From the IMG/VR virus record IMGVR_UViG_3300020595_000038, positions 1-61,478 of that record: a stretch of 61,478 bases of DNA. One strand, 5' to 3'. This stretch comes from a virus. Below are positions 23,089-30,935 of this stretch, in pieces (within the stretch, counting starts at the first letter, position 1; each line of letters opens with the position of its first letter). Under the pieces are notes generated by a model that was not told the DNA's origin, made no database searches, and saw only the letters and a program-made list of their open reading frames with translations. The translations under genes were made by a program, and so were the position numbers.

Positions 23089-23325
23089 ATGGGAACCAAT
23101 ATTAAAATGGGAAAGTTTATAAAAACGAATGTCCTTGACACGATCTCCAGGAAATATAAATATGATCCGGATCGATCTCTTGTTTATTTAAAAGAGATAA
23201 CAGCACAACTTCTAGAGGTTCAAGCCCTGGTAGATGAAACGACAGTGTACATGAATGATGTACTTGACATTAAAGAAAGAATACTAGCACAAGAATTTTT
23301 AACAAGACAAGGGGATGAGCAGTAA
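23089..23325 (+). CDS. Unknown early protein (78 aa)
   Basis: The start was placed at the ATG 23089 (MGTNIKMGKFIKTNVLDTIS), two bases after the previous stop. A longer frame from 23041 lies inside that gene. It is helical: 'DRSLVYLKEITAQLLEVQAL', 'VYMNDVLDIKERILAQEFLT'. It overlaps the next small gene by 11 bases. Not recognised. Confidence 0.5.
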   Translation: MGTNIKMGKFIKTNVLDTISRKYKYDPDRSLVYLKEITAQLLEVQALVDETTVYMNDVLDIKERILAQEFLTRQGDEQ

Positions 23326-23488
23326 AGAAGATCAAGAGTTAAAAGCACAAATAAAAGAGATGTTTCCTAAAGGAACAAGTGAGCAATTTATAAACAATAT
23401 GTTTCACAGTTTAAGAGGTAAAAAAATGATATGGGATACTTTTTCTATGAACGATAGTAAAAATATAACAAAGAAGTTCACAGATTAA
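23315..23488 (+). CDS. Small unknown protein (57 aa)
   Basis: The ATG at 23315 opens 57 codons: MSSKEDQELKAQIKEMFPKG, 'TSEQFINNMFHSLRGKKMIW', then a Lys/Asn-rich end. It is preceded by GGGG and overlaps the previous gene by 11 bases. It may be a small alpha-helical protein. About 65 bases without a gene follow before the DnaA-like gene. Confidence 0.45.
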   Translation: MSSKEDQELKAQIKEMFPKGTSEQFINNMFHSLRGKKMIWDTFSMNDSKNITKKFTD

Positions 23489-23555
23489 ATATAAATAATG
23501 CTTAATTTAGCATTGTCAGACGATGAACGAAAGTTAAAAATTAATTAATACTCAA

Positions 23556-24125
23556 ATGAAAAAAGATATGACCACAGTAAACCACGATATAGATATTATT
23601 TGCGATGCAGTAGCAGTAGTAACTAAAGCAGATCCGCACGCTAAAGATAGAGCAAGAGAAAATGTTGATGCCAGGAGAATTGTTTATAAAATATGTAGAG
23701 AGATGTTGAACCTTACTTATATAAGGATATCAAAATATTTCAACAACAATCACGCTACAGTATTGCATGGTCTTAAACATTTTGATGCTTTATTTGAAAC
23801 GGATAAGGAATTTAGAAGGAATTACAATGCAGTGATGCAAGTAATATCTAGTGTAGAATTTGATAGCAACATCATTGACAGTCAAGATATCCTTGTCGAT
23901 TTTGTAAACTTAAAAACAGAGTCAATGGATATTAAACAAAAATATGAGATGCTGTTAAGATCCCTACATTTTAAAGTTACAGATAAAGTAGACGAGTTGC
24001 TTTCCCCAATCGATAATGAATTGTTACATAAGATAATTCAAGACGACAACTGTTCAAAGGATTTACAGCGTACTATTGGTAAAGTCTTGCAAGTAAAAGT
24101 AAAAAACATTATCTTAACACCCTAG
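23556..24125 (+). CDS. DnaA domain-IV-like DNA-binding protein
   Basis: A 189-residue protein. Residues about 12-90 match the C-terminal DNA-binding domain of DnaA: 'ARRIVYKICREMLNLTYIRI' (conserved helix), then 'SKYFNNNHATVLHGLKHFDA', in which N-H-A-T-V-L-H corresponds to the DnaA signature D-H-T-T-V-L-H that contacts DnaA boxes. There is no AAA+ ATPase domain. The remaining 100 residues are helical and unknown. It may bind an origin or compete with host DnaA. The stop codon lies inside the first hairpin of the structured region at 24122-24250. Confidence 0.75.
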   Translation: MKKDMTTVNHDIDIICDAVAVVTKADPHAKDRARENVDARRIVYKICREMLNLTYIRISKYFNNNHATVLHGLKHFDALFETDKEFRRNYNAVMQVISSVEFDSNIIDSQDILVDFVNLKTESMDIKQKYEMLLRSLHFKVTDKVDELLSPIDNELLHKIIQDDNCSKDLQRTIGKVLQVKVKNIILTP

Positions 24126-24250
24126 TTATCATTTAACTAGCGTACAAGTCTGATTACATAGATGTAGTCGGCACATAGAAATACGATTGTAAACAAAATA
24201 AAGATGATCGGGTCATAAGAAATCCTATGTCTGTCAACTTACAATTGTAT
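24122..24250 (+). other. Structured intergenic region, candidate RNA element or recombination site
   Basis: Three hairpins lie in a row: CTAGTTA/TAACTAG (24122-24128 with 24134-24140), CTGATTAC/GTAGTCGG (24150-24157 with 24064+100, i.e. 24164-24171, two G-U) and a 12-bp stem between 24181-24192 and 24239-24250 (one G-U). Also ACATAG (24173-24178) can pair with CTATGT (24225-24230) inside the loop of the third stem, a pseudoknot. There is no open frame of note and no T-run. It could be a riboregulator of the next gene, an untranslated RNA, or att/arm sites of the nearby recombinase. Confidence 0.5.
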
Positions 24251-24268
24251 CATTATTAACTAAACAAA

Positions 24269-24526
24269 ATGAGAAATAAGAAGAAACAACCAAGGAGGCA
24301 AAGATCGCAAGACATCTTTAGAAAAAAAGCACACGCATTACTTCAAATTCCGGAAATACCAACTACAGAGGTATGTCAGTATATCTACGGAACCAAAGCC
24401 AAGAAGAGTACATTAAACCAAAAGAAAACAGGAGCATCTCCCCTATTTTTTGAGGAGTCATGCAAGATTATAGAATACTATAGTCTTGTAGCCGATAAGA
24501 TAGATGAGATCATCGATGACGATTAG
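24269..24526 (+). CDS. Small basic HTH-like protein, excisionase/regulator candidate
   Basis: An 85-residue protein with a very basic N-terminus (MRNKKKQPRRQRSQDIFRKK). It is followed by what reads as a helix-turn-helix (IPTTEVCQYIYGTKAKKSTL) and an acidic helix at the end (YYSLVADKIDEIIDDD). Its place between the structured region and a tyrosine recombinase fits a recombination directionality factor or regulator. That assignment rests on context and composition, not on a recognised family. Confidence 0.5.
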   Translation: MRNKKKQPRRQRSQDIFRKKAHALLQIPEIPTTEVCQYIYGTKAKKSTLNQKKTGASPLFFEESCKIIEYYSLVADKIDEIIDDD

Positions 24527-24580
24527 ATAACTCTAGTTAGTTCTATAACCCACATAACACAATTTTAAAAAAACCTTTCT

Positions 24581-25531
24581 ATGAATACAGGCAGTTTTAT
24601 CTCATTACTTAAGCAAGTCATTACTCTATTAGAGGATGGATCTATTTTAAACTATGGTAAGAAGTTTTCCAATCTTACTATTACCTCTTATAGACAAGTG
24701 TATAATCAGATGACTGCCTATAAGTTTAACTTTGACATAGAGAGTTTAGATCTTAATAACGTTAACAATAGAAAGGATAGACTTAAGGTCACCCGAAATT
24801 TACAGTCACATGTAAATAAATATCTAAATCTTATGTTGGACGATTGTAAACACCATAACACTAGAAAAACACACCTTAAGATCATACGAACTACACTTAA
24901 GAAAGCAGAAGCATATTACGGATATATGTTCCCAGGGCTACAAAGTATGAGAGAGTTACAAACAGAAGTCATTGCATTAGATCCAACACAGGTAGAGTTA
25001 ATACATAACAACAACCCGGGAATCGAACTCGAAGATGTTTGGTACTATACCAGGCTAATGCTATACTCTTGCATGAGGGTAAGTGATTTGGTAAACTTCC
25101 AGGCATCATCCGATGGAAGCGAAGTTACTATTATAACTAAAAAAGGAATCGGATCTATATCATCTTTCTATTTACCAAAAGATGTTCGTGATTTCCTGGA
25201 GGGGAAGGGATCTTTTTCTCATTCTCAACAATACTTTAGAGTTCAACTTAAAACGTTGCTTAAATCCTATAAACAATTACACGAAAAGAAAATAGTATAT
25301 ACTTATGATCACAATGGGAATCCTGTGCATGAGGAAAAATTTCTTTACGACATTATAACTCCACACAAATTAAGAGCAAGCGGAATTACTTACCACTTAT
25401 CAAAAGGCTTAAGTGAAATAGAGGCAAGGAATATTAGCGGTCACACAAATGGATCAACAGCATTCTACAGATACGTAAAGCACTCTAATAAATCTTCCAT
25501 AGAAAAACAAAAAAAATACTCAACATTATAA
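24581..25531 (+). CDS. Tyrosine recombinase 1
   Basis: A 316-residue protein. The catalytic domain is complete: Arg I in 'LMLYSCMRVSDLVNF', Lys in 'ITKKGIGS', His-x-x-Arg in 'TPHKLRASGITYHLS', Gly-His in 'EARNISGHTNGS' and the nucleophile Tyr in 'TAFYRYVKHS'. The N-terminal 110 residues are a helical core-binding domain. Two recombinases in one phage are unusual; the second is at 32309-33568. This one lies inside the early operon after the DnaA-like and HTH genes, so it may resolve replication products rather than integrate. A 25-base palindrome follows its stop by 21 bases. Confidence 0.88.
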   Translation: MNTGSFISLLKQVITLLEDGSILNYGKKFSNLTITSYRQVYNQMTAYKFNFDIESLDLNNVNNRKDRLKVTRNLQSHVNKYLNLMLDDCKHHNTRKTHLKIIRTTLKKAEAYYGYMFPGLQSMRELQTEVIALDPTQVELIHNNNPGIELEDVWYYTRLMLYSCMRVSDLVNFQASSDGSEVTIITKKGIGSISSFYLPKDVRDFLEGKGSFSHSQQYFRVQLKTLLKSYKQLHEKKIVYTYDHNGNPVHEEKFLYDIITPHKLRASGITYHLSKGLSEIEARNISGHTNGSTAFYRYVKHSNKSSIEKQKKYSTL

Positions 25532-25552
25532 TTACCGATATTTAGCACGAAT

Positions 25553-25577
25553 GTTAACAAGTTAATAACTTATTAAC
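25553..25577. repeat. 25-base palindrome after recombinase 1
   Basis: The outer arms GTTAA and TTAAC and the inner arms AAGTTAATAACTT make a 25-base near-perfect palindrome with one mismatched pair. It lies in the 155-base gap after recombinase 1, in AT-rich DNA that also holds TACATTTA, close to a -7 box. It could be a recombinase core site, an operator or an origin element. Confidence 0.6.
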
Positions 25578-25686
25578 AACACTATAGTTCAAGTAGTATA
25601 TAATTGTCATACATTTACCTAAGTATTATATAACTAATCAATATTAGACATTACAATTACCACGACATGAAATACCTATTAAGCAC

Positions 25687-25944
25687 ATGGTCAGATTTGA
25701 CTACGAGAACAAAGAAATTATTCATGATCGTAAGAGATTTTCATTAAGAGATTTCAAAATATTTATGCTTACCTATCACGAACAGATATGCATGGACAGT
25801 AGGATCAAAGACTGGAAATTTGACTGGGAATCCATCTTATTCCACGCTAGAAAATATTATATAGTAAATTTTTATTTAAACAATTTAAAAAACCAACAAA
25901 CAAATGAAACTGAAACGAAAACTGAAAAAAACATCAATAGGTAG
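25687..25944 (+). CDS. Unknown protein (85 aa)
   Basis: An 85-residue protein: MVRFDYENKEIIHDRKRFSL, 'RDFKIFMLTYHEQICMDSRI', 'FDWESILFHARKYYIVNFYL', then a Thr/Glu/Lys-rich tail. A short alternative frame of 26 codons starts at 25667 in another phase, but has no follow-through. It overlaps the next gene by 41 bases. Not recognised; it is the first gene after recombinase 1 in the recombination segment. Confidence 0.5.
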   Translation: MVRFDYENKEIIHDRKRFSLRDFKIFMLTYHEQICMDSRIKDWKFDWESILFHARKYYIVNFYLNNLKNQQTNETETKTEKNINR

Positions 25945-26437
25945 AGGAGTAGATATCGTGCCATGGATTGAAAGATTAAACTATTTTAATGATTACTTTA
26001 GACCGGAGGGCTATACCCTACAAACTGAGATAGTTGACATGAACGATAGTATTATTGTTATGACAGGAAAAGTTTATAATTCTGAACAGGTGATAGTGGC
26101 AGATGGCATAGCACACAAGAAATCCAACGAACCTTTCTCTTATCAGAAATGCCAATCCGGAGCCTTGAATCGTGCATTATTTATACTTGGAATAGTAGAT
26201 AGCGGAGAGGATTCTATAATGGATGAAGACGAAGCGAAAGAACTTCAAAGGAACAAAGCATCAAATGGATCAGATATATACCAATCTATGTTGGCATATG
26301 TAACTGTGGATTACACCGCTGTTGAAAAGCGAATACCTGCTAACAAATCACTCTTAACTAGTGATCAGATCAAGGAATTAAAAGCCCTGATCAATGCCGA
26401 GAAATCTAAAAAGGCAATAGCACAAGCAAGCAAATAA
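25904..26437 (+). CDS. Rad52/Sak-like single-strand annealing protein candidate
   Basis: A 177-residue protein. After a basic start it reads 'VPWIERLNYFNDYFRPEGYT', strands 'LQTEIVDMNDSIIVMTGKVY', 'EQVIVADGIAHKK', then 'SYQKCQSGALNRALFILGIV'. This order (helix; strands; Lys-x-x-x-x-x-A-L-x-R-A-L-x-x-x-G) resembles the Rad52-type annealases of phages. The C-terminal 70 residues are a helical tail. It lies two genes upstream of a YqaJ exonuclease and in the same operon as an SSB-like protein, the usual set for phage homologous recombination. The family is not certain. Confidence 0.5.
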   Translation: MKLKRKLKKTSIGRGVDIVPWIERLNYFNDYFRPEGYTLQTEIVDMNDSIIVMTGKVYNSEQVIVADGIAHKKSNEPFSYQKCQSGALNRALFILGIVDSGEDSIMDEDEAKELQRNKASNGSDIYQSMLAYVTVDYTAVEKRIPANKSLLTSDQIKELKALINAEKSKKAIAQASK

Positions 26438-26444
26438 ATATTTA

Positions 26445-26508
26445 GGGAGGCCTCAAGCCAACAAGAATTATTAGTAAGAGCATCCGCACTTACCAGGCCT
26501 CCCTTTTT
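26445..26508 (+). terminator. Composite terminator/attenuator
   Basis: GGGAGGCCT (26445-26453) pairs perfectly with AGGCCTCCC (26495-26503), followed by TTTTT. The long loop carries an inner stem GTAAG/CTTAC. It lies between the annealase candidate and the RHH-exonuclease pair in the same direction, so it would reduce rather than end transcription of the operon. Confidence 0.8.
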
Positions 26509-26521
26509 CTAAAATGAAATG

Positions 26522-26674
26522 ATGAAAAGAGGAATTACAGAGAAATTATCAACTAGAATTACTTTTAGACTTACACCAAGAGAGGTTCAGAAACTACACA
26601 TGGCATGTGTATCAAAGAACAAAAATATATCTGAAGTAATTAGAGAGTCACTAAAACAAACCTGTGAAATATGA
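26522..26674 (+). CDS. Ribbon-helix-helix regulator (50 aa)
   Basis: The ATG at 26522 opens 50 codons: MKRGITEKLSTRITFRLTPR, then EVQKLHMACVSKNKNISEVI and RESLKQTCEI. A strand with alternating residues (TRITFRLTP) and two helices with 'NISEVIRESL' fit the Arc/MetJ ribbon-helix-helix fold. It follows the terminator by 13 bases and overlaps the exonuclease start (ATGA). It may repress this segment. Confidence 0.7.
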   Translation: MKRGITEKLSTRITFRLTPREVQKLHMACVSKNKNISEVIRESLKQTCEI

Positions 26675-27696
26675 GCAAGATAACTAGAATACCAACAGCC
26701 AACTTACCTTACGCAGAGTGGGTTGCATTAAGAAAAACATTAGTATATAAAGGAATGGTCGGAGGATCTGATGCCTCTACCTTATTAGGACTTAATCCCT
26801 GGACATCCAAGATCACAAGATGGAATCAGTCTGTAGGTACAGCCAACATGAAAAACATAGACAACGAGATTATGTTTCATGGTAGGTTGTTAGAAGATTA
26901 TGTGGCTGATCTATGGCAGTATTGGACAGGAGATCCAATTGAAATGATAGATAACTATCAAAGCAAAACTAAATTAAGAAAGTCCATCAGAAGAAATTCA
27001 ATTTTCATTAATGAGAAGTACCCTTTCTTGTTTGCTAACATTGATAGACAAATAACAAAGCACGATGAGATGTCCGGTAGAGGTGTATTGGAGATCAAAA
27101 CAATCTCAGGATACAATGCAGATAAATGGGAAGGCGGAATACCTCCTTACTACATAGCACAGATCCAATTATATATGCTTGTTTTAGGATATGACTACGG
27201 ACAGTTTGCTTTCCTGAAGGATGGAAGGCATATGGATGTTTTTACTGTTGAGGCTAATCAAAACATACAAGAAACTATTCTTATTGAAGGAGAAAAGTTT
27301 TATAACAGTGTCCAGGAAGCAAGAGGTATCATTGATATTGAAGGGGTTCAAGGAAACACTAATGATGCTTACAGACTTATATCTCATTTAGAGCCGGATG
27401 TTGAGAATGAGTACAAGGTTGACCTAGATCAGTTCTTATCTTTTAAGCATAAAGCAATGCTAGATAGAGTTAAGATAGACTCTGACGAAGAAATAACCGA
27501 ACTGACTCAGAGTTACATTCAATTTAGAGAGGATGAAAAGGTTGCAAAGTCCGGGAAACAATTGGCGATGCAACAGATCAAACAAATATTACTACACAGA
27601 CAGGCACAAGAAGTGGATTTTGGTGATAGTGGTAGAATCGTTTGGGGAAAGACCTTTAACGTAAGATACAAGGACGTAAAAAAACTAAACTTTTAA
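26671..27696 (+). CDS. YqaJ-type recombinase exonuclease
   Basis: A 341-residue protein with the PD-(D/E)XK motifs of the YqaJ/lambda-exonuclease family: 'VGGSDASTLLGLNPWTSKIT' (entry motif), Glu in 'MFHGRLLEDYVADLW', Asp in 'FLFANIDRQI', E-x-K in 'GVLEIKTISG' and Gln in 'PPYYIAQIQLYMLVLGYDYG'. The C-terminal third is helical. It resects double-strand ends to make 3' single strands for an annealing protein, here probably the gene at 25904-26437. Start overlap with the RHH gene suggests coupled translation. Confidence 0.88.
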   Translation: MSKITRIPTANLPYAEWVALRKTLVYKGMVGGSDASTLLGLNPWTSKITRWNQSVGTANMKNIDNEIMFHGRLLEDYVADLWQYWTGDPIEMIDNYQSKTKLRKSIRRNSIFINEKYPFLFANIDRQITKHDEMSGRGVLEIKTISGYNADKWEGGIPPYYIAQIQLYMLVLGYDYGQFAFLKDGRHMDVFTVEANQNIQETILIEGEKFYNSVQEARGIIDIEGVQGNTNDAYRLISHLEPDVENEYKVDLDQFLSFKHKAMLDRVKIDSDEEITELTQSYIQFREDEKVAKSGKQLAMQQIKQILLHRQAQEVDFGDSGRIVWGKTFNVRYKDVKKLNF

Positions 27697-27697
27697 G

Positions 27698-28063
27698 ATG
27701 AAATTACTAGATATTAAAAAAGGAATACTAAATAACCTAGCAGTTAGAAACTCACACACTCTAGAGGTAGATCCTGTATTGGAAGGCAACTCATATTTTG
27801 GACTATGCATTTTTGTAGGTGTATCAAGGATGTTCAACTTCTCTAAGGAAGAGATCCAGGAGTTTTTGTATGAACCAATGTCTCATGTTGAGTTTTTAGA
27901 AGAAAAGTTTTTGTCAATATTGGATACATACTTTAACACTAAAGAACCTAGTATAACAACTAAAGGTTTTTACACTAAAACTAACTTAATATTAAATCAT
28001 ATCAGACTTGAGCATCAAAAATCAGTTTCTCTTGCAGATATAATTAAAGATAAAATCAAATGA
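27698..28063 (+). CDS. Unknown protein of the recombination operon (121 aa)
   Basis: A 121-residue protein: MKLLDIKKGILNNLAVRNSH, 'YFGLCIFVGVSRMFNFSKEE', 'IQEFLYEPMSHVEFLEEKFL', 'NLILNHIRLEHQKSVSLADI'. Helical, with an 'SLADIIKDKIK' end. It begins one base after the exonuclease stop and overlaps the next start by four bases. The central part might be a small HTH (FSKEEIQEFLYEP), but this is not secure. Confidence 0.55.
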   Translation: MKLLDIKKGILNNLAVRNSHTLEVDPVLEGNSYFGLCIFVGVSRMFNFSKEEIQEFLYEPMSHVEFLEEKFLSILDTYFNTKEPSITTKGFYTKTNLILNHIRLEHQKSVSLADIIKDKIK

Positions 28064-28323
28064 ATATAACTGTACTAGGACAAATAAAATTTATGTCCGA
28101 ACCTAAAGAAGTAAATGGAACAGATGGAGAAAGACATTCATTTAAAACTATATGGTTAAAAACTTTGGAAGACTCATACATTGCTGTCAACTGTTGGGAT
28201 GATTTTATTAAAAAAACTGATGGGTTTAAGTTATCAGAAATTGTAACACTTGATTGTAAGATAGAGTCACATAGAAATAAGAAAAACCCTTTGCTGTTCT
28301 ACCATAAAATATTACTAAGATGA
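28060..28323 (+). CDS. Possible small OB-fold protein (87 aa)
   Basis: An 87-residue protein whose strands follow an OB-fold order: 'MNITVLGQIKFMSEPKEV', 'RHSFKTIWLKTLEDSYIAVN', 'SEIVTLDCKIESHRNKK', 'LLFYHKILLR'. This is similar in layout to the SSB-like protein at 31350-31733 but shorter and without an acidic tail. It overlaps the genes on both sides by four bases. A role beside replication proteins, such as an SSB variant or primosome helper, is plausible. Confidence 0.45.
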   Translation: MNITVLGQIKFMSEPKEVNGTDGERHSFKTIWLKTLEDSYIAVNCWDDFIKKTDGFKLSEIVTLDCKIESHRNKKNPLLFYHKILLR

Positions 28324-28934
28324 TTAGATCTACAACAATTATATATGAAGTGCTTAGGAAACACGACCTGTCTCCATTAGCATACATGTTGTGCGATCTG
28401 ATATACAAATACACATCAGTAGATGGGTTTTGCGATAAAACACTAACAGATCTAGCGGAGGAGTTAAACTCTTCATCTAGGACTATGAGTAGATATATGA
28501 CAGAGTTATCAGAGAAAGGCACTGTTGAGAACATAGGCACTAAAGCACATCCAAAGTTTAGAACTACTCCCCTTTGGTTTGATGTTGCAGTATCCGAGAG
28601 CAATGCAAAGATATCTCTTGAATATCAGAAGGTATGTAAGGAAGTTATATCCTACCTAAATGAGAGATTTAACCATAAATACAACCCAAGAACTTATGAG
28701 AAGAGATTTAAAAGCATCTTATCTAAAAAGTTTGATGGTGAGTTAGTCACAGGATCACAGATGGTAGATGTATTTGTGTGGTGTAAAGAAAATTGGAGCC
28801 AAAAATATCAGTCCTCTGTTACTCCTGAGGTAATCTTTGGTAACAAATTCGTAGAGAAGTATCTAATACAATATAAAGAGTGGGAGACAACGAGTAAGGT
28901 CACCCCCAACAGAAGAAACGTAGCAATAATATGA
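28320..28934 (+). CDS. Replication-initiation-like winged-helix protein
   Basis: A 204-residue protein. Residues about 10-85 are a winged helix (HDLSPLAYMLCDLIYKYTSV, 'TLTDLAEELNSSSRTMSRYM', wing 'GTVENIGTKAHPKFRTTPLW'). Residues about 100-190 carry a domain common in phage replication-organising proteins: 'VISYLNERFNHKYNP...EKRFKSILSKKFDGEL' and 'DVFVWCKENWSQKYQS...PEVIFGNKF', the Phg_2220_C-type pattern. It should recognise the origin and load the primase-helicase encoded next, with which it overlaps by four bases. It contains a GGTCACCC octamer at 28898-28905. Confidence 0.7.
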   Translation: MIRSTTIIYEVLRKHDLSPLAYMLCDLIYKYTSVDGFCDKTLTDLAEELNSSSRTMSRYMTELSEKGTVENIGTKAHPKFRTTPLWFDVAVSESNAKISLEYQKVCKEVISYLNERFNHKYNPRTYEKRFKSILSKKFDGELVTGSQMVDVFVWCKENWSQKYQSSVTPEVIFGNKFVEKYLIQYKEWETTSKVTPNRRNVAII

Positions 28935-30655
28935 GCGATAATTTATCTAAACTGCAAGACATTGGCATTGAAGTCAATGGAAATAGTAACTCAGAACCTC
29001 AAAAGACTAAATGTCCTAAGTGTTCACACGATAGAAGAAAGAATAAGAATGAAAAATGCCTTAGGGTATGGGTAGAGACAGGAACTTATTACTGTCATCA
29101 CTGCGGAGATAACGGATCTGTTGCTGAGTATGAGACTAAGTATGAGATGCCTGTTGTAAAAGCATCTGCATTAAGTGACAAGGTGTTAAAGTTTTTTAAG
29201 GACAGAGGAATAAACGAAAGCACAATAGAATACTTTGGAGTTACCGAGGGTGTAGAGTATATGCCTCAGGTGTCTGCTGAAAGACCTGTTATACAATTCA
29301 ATTACATAAGAAAAGGTAGAAGGATCAATATTAAATTTAGAGATTCACAGAAGAACTTTAAATTAAATAAAGGATCTGAGTTGATCATGTATGGTCTCGA
29401 CTTAATCAAACCGGCTTCCTGGTGTATTATAACTGAAGGAGAGTTTGATGCTATGGCTTTTTATGAGGCCGGATCACAGGAAGGAAGACTTATGTTCGCT
29501 TGTTCTGTACCTAATGGTGCATCAACCGGAAATCAAAACCTCACATACTTAGATAATAGTATTGATGAGTTTGAAAATAAAGAAAAAATATACCTGGCTT
29601 TAGATAATGATGCTCCAGGTATTAAATTAAGAGATGAATTATCGAGAAGGCTTGGAAAAGAAAGAGTCTGGTTAGTAAGTTTTCCAGATGGATGTAAGGA
29701 TGCCAATGATGTTTTACTTAAACATGGATCAAAAGAACTAACTAACTGTATTGATCAAGCAAAACCCTTTCCCCTGGAAGGTGTAAGTAAAGCATCAGAT
29801 TCTCGATCTGAAATACACAACTTATATAATCATGGTATGCCTAAGGGAGATACTATTGGATATGAAAAGTTTGACGAGTTAATGTCTTGGAGACCAGGTG
29901 AATTTACTTTAGTAACAGGAGTCCCTGGACATGGTAAGTCTAGTTTTGTAGATCAAGTTGCTATAGAATTAGCAAAGAAGGGAAGGAAGTTTGGAATATT
30001 TTCTGCTGAGAAACAACCAATTAAAGTACATGTTGCTGAACTTATTGAGAAGTATTCAGGTAAAAGGTTTGGTAAAGGATCTATAGATAATTTACAACCT
30101 GAGGAATTAGATCCGGCTATTGACTTCATAAATGATCACTTCTTTTTTATAAATCTAAAAGACAACGATCTAACTGTTGATGGGATTTTAAACAAAGGAA
30201 AGGAATTAGTCAAAAAACTAGGTATAGACTTTTTAATCATAGATAATTGGGCATTCGTAGAGCATAAGATTGAACGAGGAATGAATGAGCATCAGTATAC
30301 AGGTATGCAGTTGTCTAAAATAAAAATATTTAAAGAGTCATTTGATTGTGGTGTAGTGTTAGTTGCTCACCCACAGAAACTTAAGAAGGAAAATGGGAAG
30401 GTTGAAGTCGCTTCAGGTTACAGCGTAAGTGGTTCTTCCCACTTCTTTAACAAAGTAGATAATGGTATTACTGTTTATCGAGATTTTGAAAAAGAACTTG
30501 TAGAGGTACATGTATGGAAAGTCAGGTGGAGGTTTACCGGTAAGACAGGTATGCAGGAATTTAAATATAATTTAACAACAACGTGCTACAATGAATACAG
30601 CGACAATGGGCAAGAGACAGCACCGGGGCAATTCCCGAAGTTTAGAGGACAATAA
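28931..30655 (+). CDS. Primase-helicase (T7 gp4/Twinkle-like)
   Basis: A 574-residue replication protein with four parts in order: a zinc-binding primase finger (CPKCSHDRRKNKNEKC plus 'YYCHHCGDNG', residues about 23-58); a TOPRIM domain ('WCIITEGEFDAMAFYEAG' with Glu and 'YLALDNDAPGIKL' with D-x-D); a linker; and a RecA-type helicase with Walker A 'VTGVPGHGKSSFVDQVA' and Walker B 'FLIIDNWAFVEH'. It unwinds the fork and lays primers. The phage encodes no visible DNA polymerase, so it must work with the host enzyme. The 3' end overlaps the next gene by about 50 bases. Confidence 0.92.
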   Translation: MSDNLSKLQDIGIEVNGNSNSEPQKTKCPKCSHDRRKNKNEKCLRVWVETGTYYCHHCGDNGSVAEYETKYEMPVVKASALSDKVLKFFKDRGINESTIEYFGVTEGVEYMPQVSAERPVIQFNYIRKGRRINIKFRDSQKNFKLNKGSELIMYGLDLIKPASWCIITEGEFDAMAFYEAGSQEGRLMFACSVPNGASTGNQNLTYLDNSIDEFENKEKIYLALDNDAPGIKLRDELSRRLGKERVWLVSFPDGCKDANDVLLKHGSKELTNCIDQAKPFPLEGVSKASDSRSEIHNLYNHGMPKGDTIGYEKFDELMSWRPGEFTLVTGVPGHGKSSFVDQVAIELAKKGRKFGIFSAEKQPIKVHVAELIEKYSGKRFGKGSIDNLQPEELDPAIDFINDHFFFINLKDNDLTVDGILNKGKELVKKLGIDFLIIDNWAFVEHKIERGMNEHQYTGMQLSKIKIFKESFDCGVVLVAHPQKLKKENGKVEVASGYSVSGSSHFFNKVDNGITVYRDFEKELVEVHVWKVRWRFTGKTGMQEFKYNLTTTCYNEYSDNGQETAPGQFPKFRGQ

Positions 30656-30935
30656 TCAGAACTTACACCGGGTATCTTGGACCACAAATAAATGGGGCGG
30701 CAAGATCGGTAAGCAAGAAAAGTTTGATAGCGGTCAACTTTTACGTCTTGCTAACATAGATGAGATTGTTCCTGGTAAAGAAGAATACTTCATGAGGCCC
30801 AATGCACATGGTGAAGATTATTATTTAATCTATAAAGGATTTGATAAATCAACAGAGTACAAGGACATACAAAGTTTTGTAAAGCACAAGATGATTTATG
30901 TTTATAAGGATTTTAATAAATATGGCAAACACTAA
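30606..30935 (+). CDS. Unknown protein beside primase-helicase (109 aa)
   Basis: The start was set at the ATG 30606 (MGKRQHRGNSRSLEDNNQNL); another in-frame ATG lies at 30591. 109 residues: a basic disordered N-terminus, then 'KFDSGQLLRLANIDEIVPGK', 'YFMRPNAHGEDYYLIYKGFD' and 'VYKDFNKYGKH'. The beta-rich centre is unrecognised. It overlaps the primase-helicase and the resolvase-like gene, so it is fully embedded in the operon. Confidence 0.5.
   Translation: MGKRQHRGNSRSLEDNNQNLHRVSWTTNKWGGKIGKQEKFDSGQLLRLANIDEIVPGKEEYFMRPNAHGEDYYLIYKGFDKSTEYKDIQSFVKHKMIYVYKDFNKYGKH

Noticed and set aside
28931-30655. Separate DNA or RNA polymerase gene in the replication operon
   Set aside because: All large frames were read. 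Only primase-helicase motifs occur; no polymerase A/B or single-subunit RNA polymerase motif was seen.
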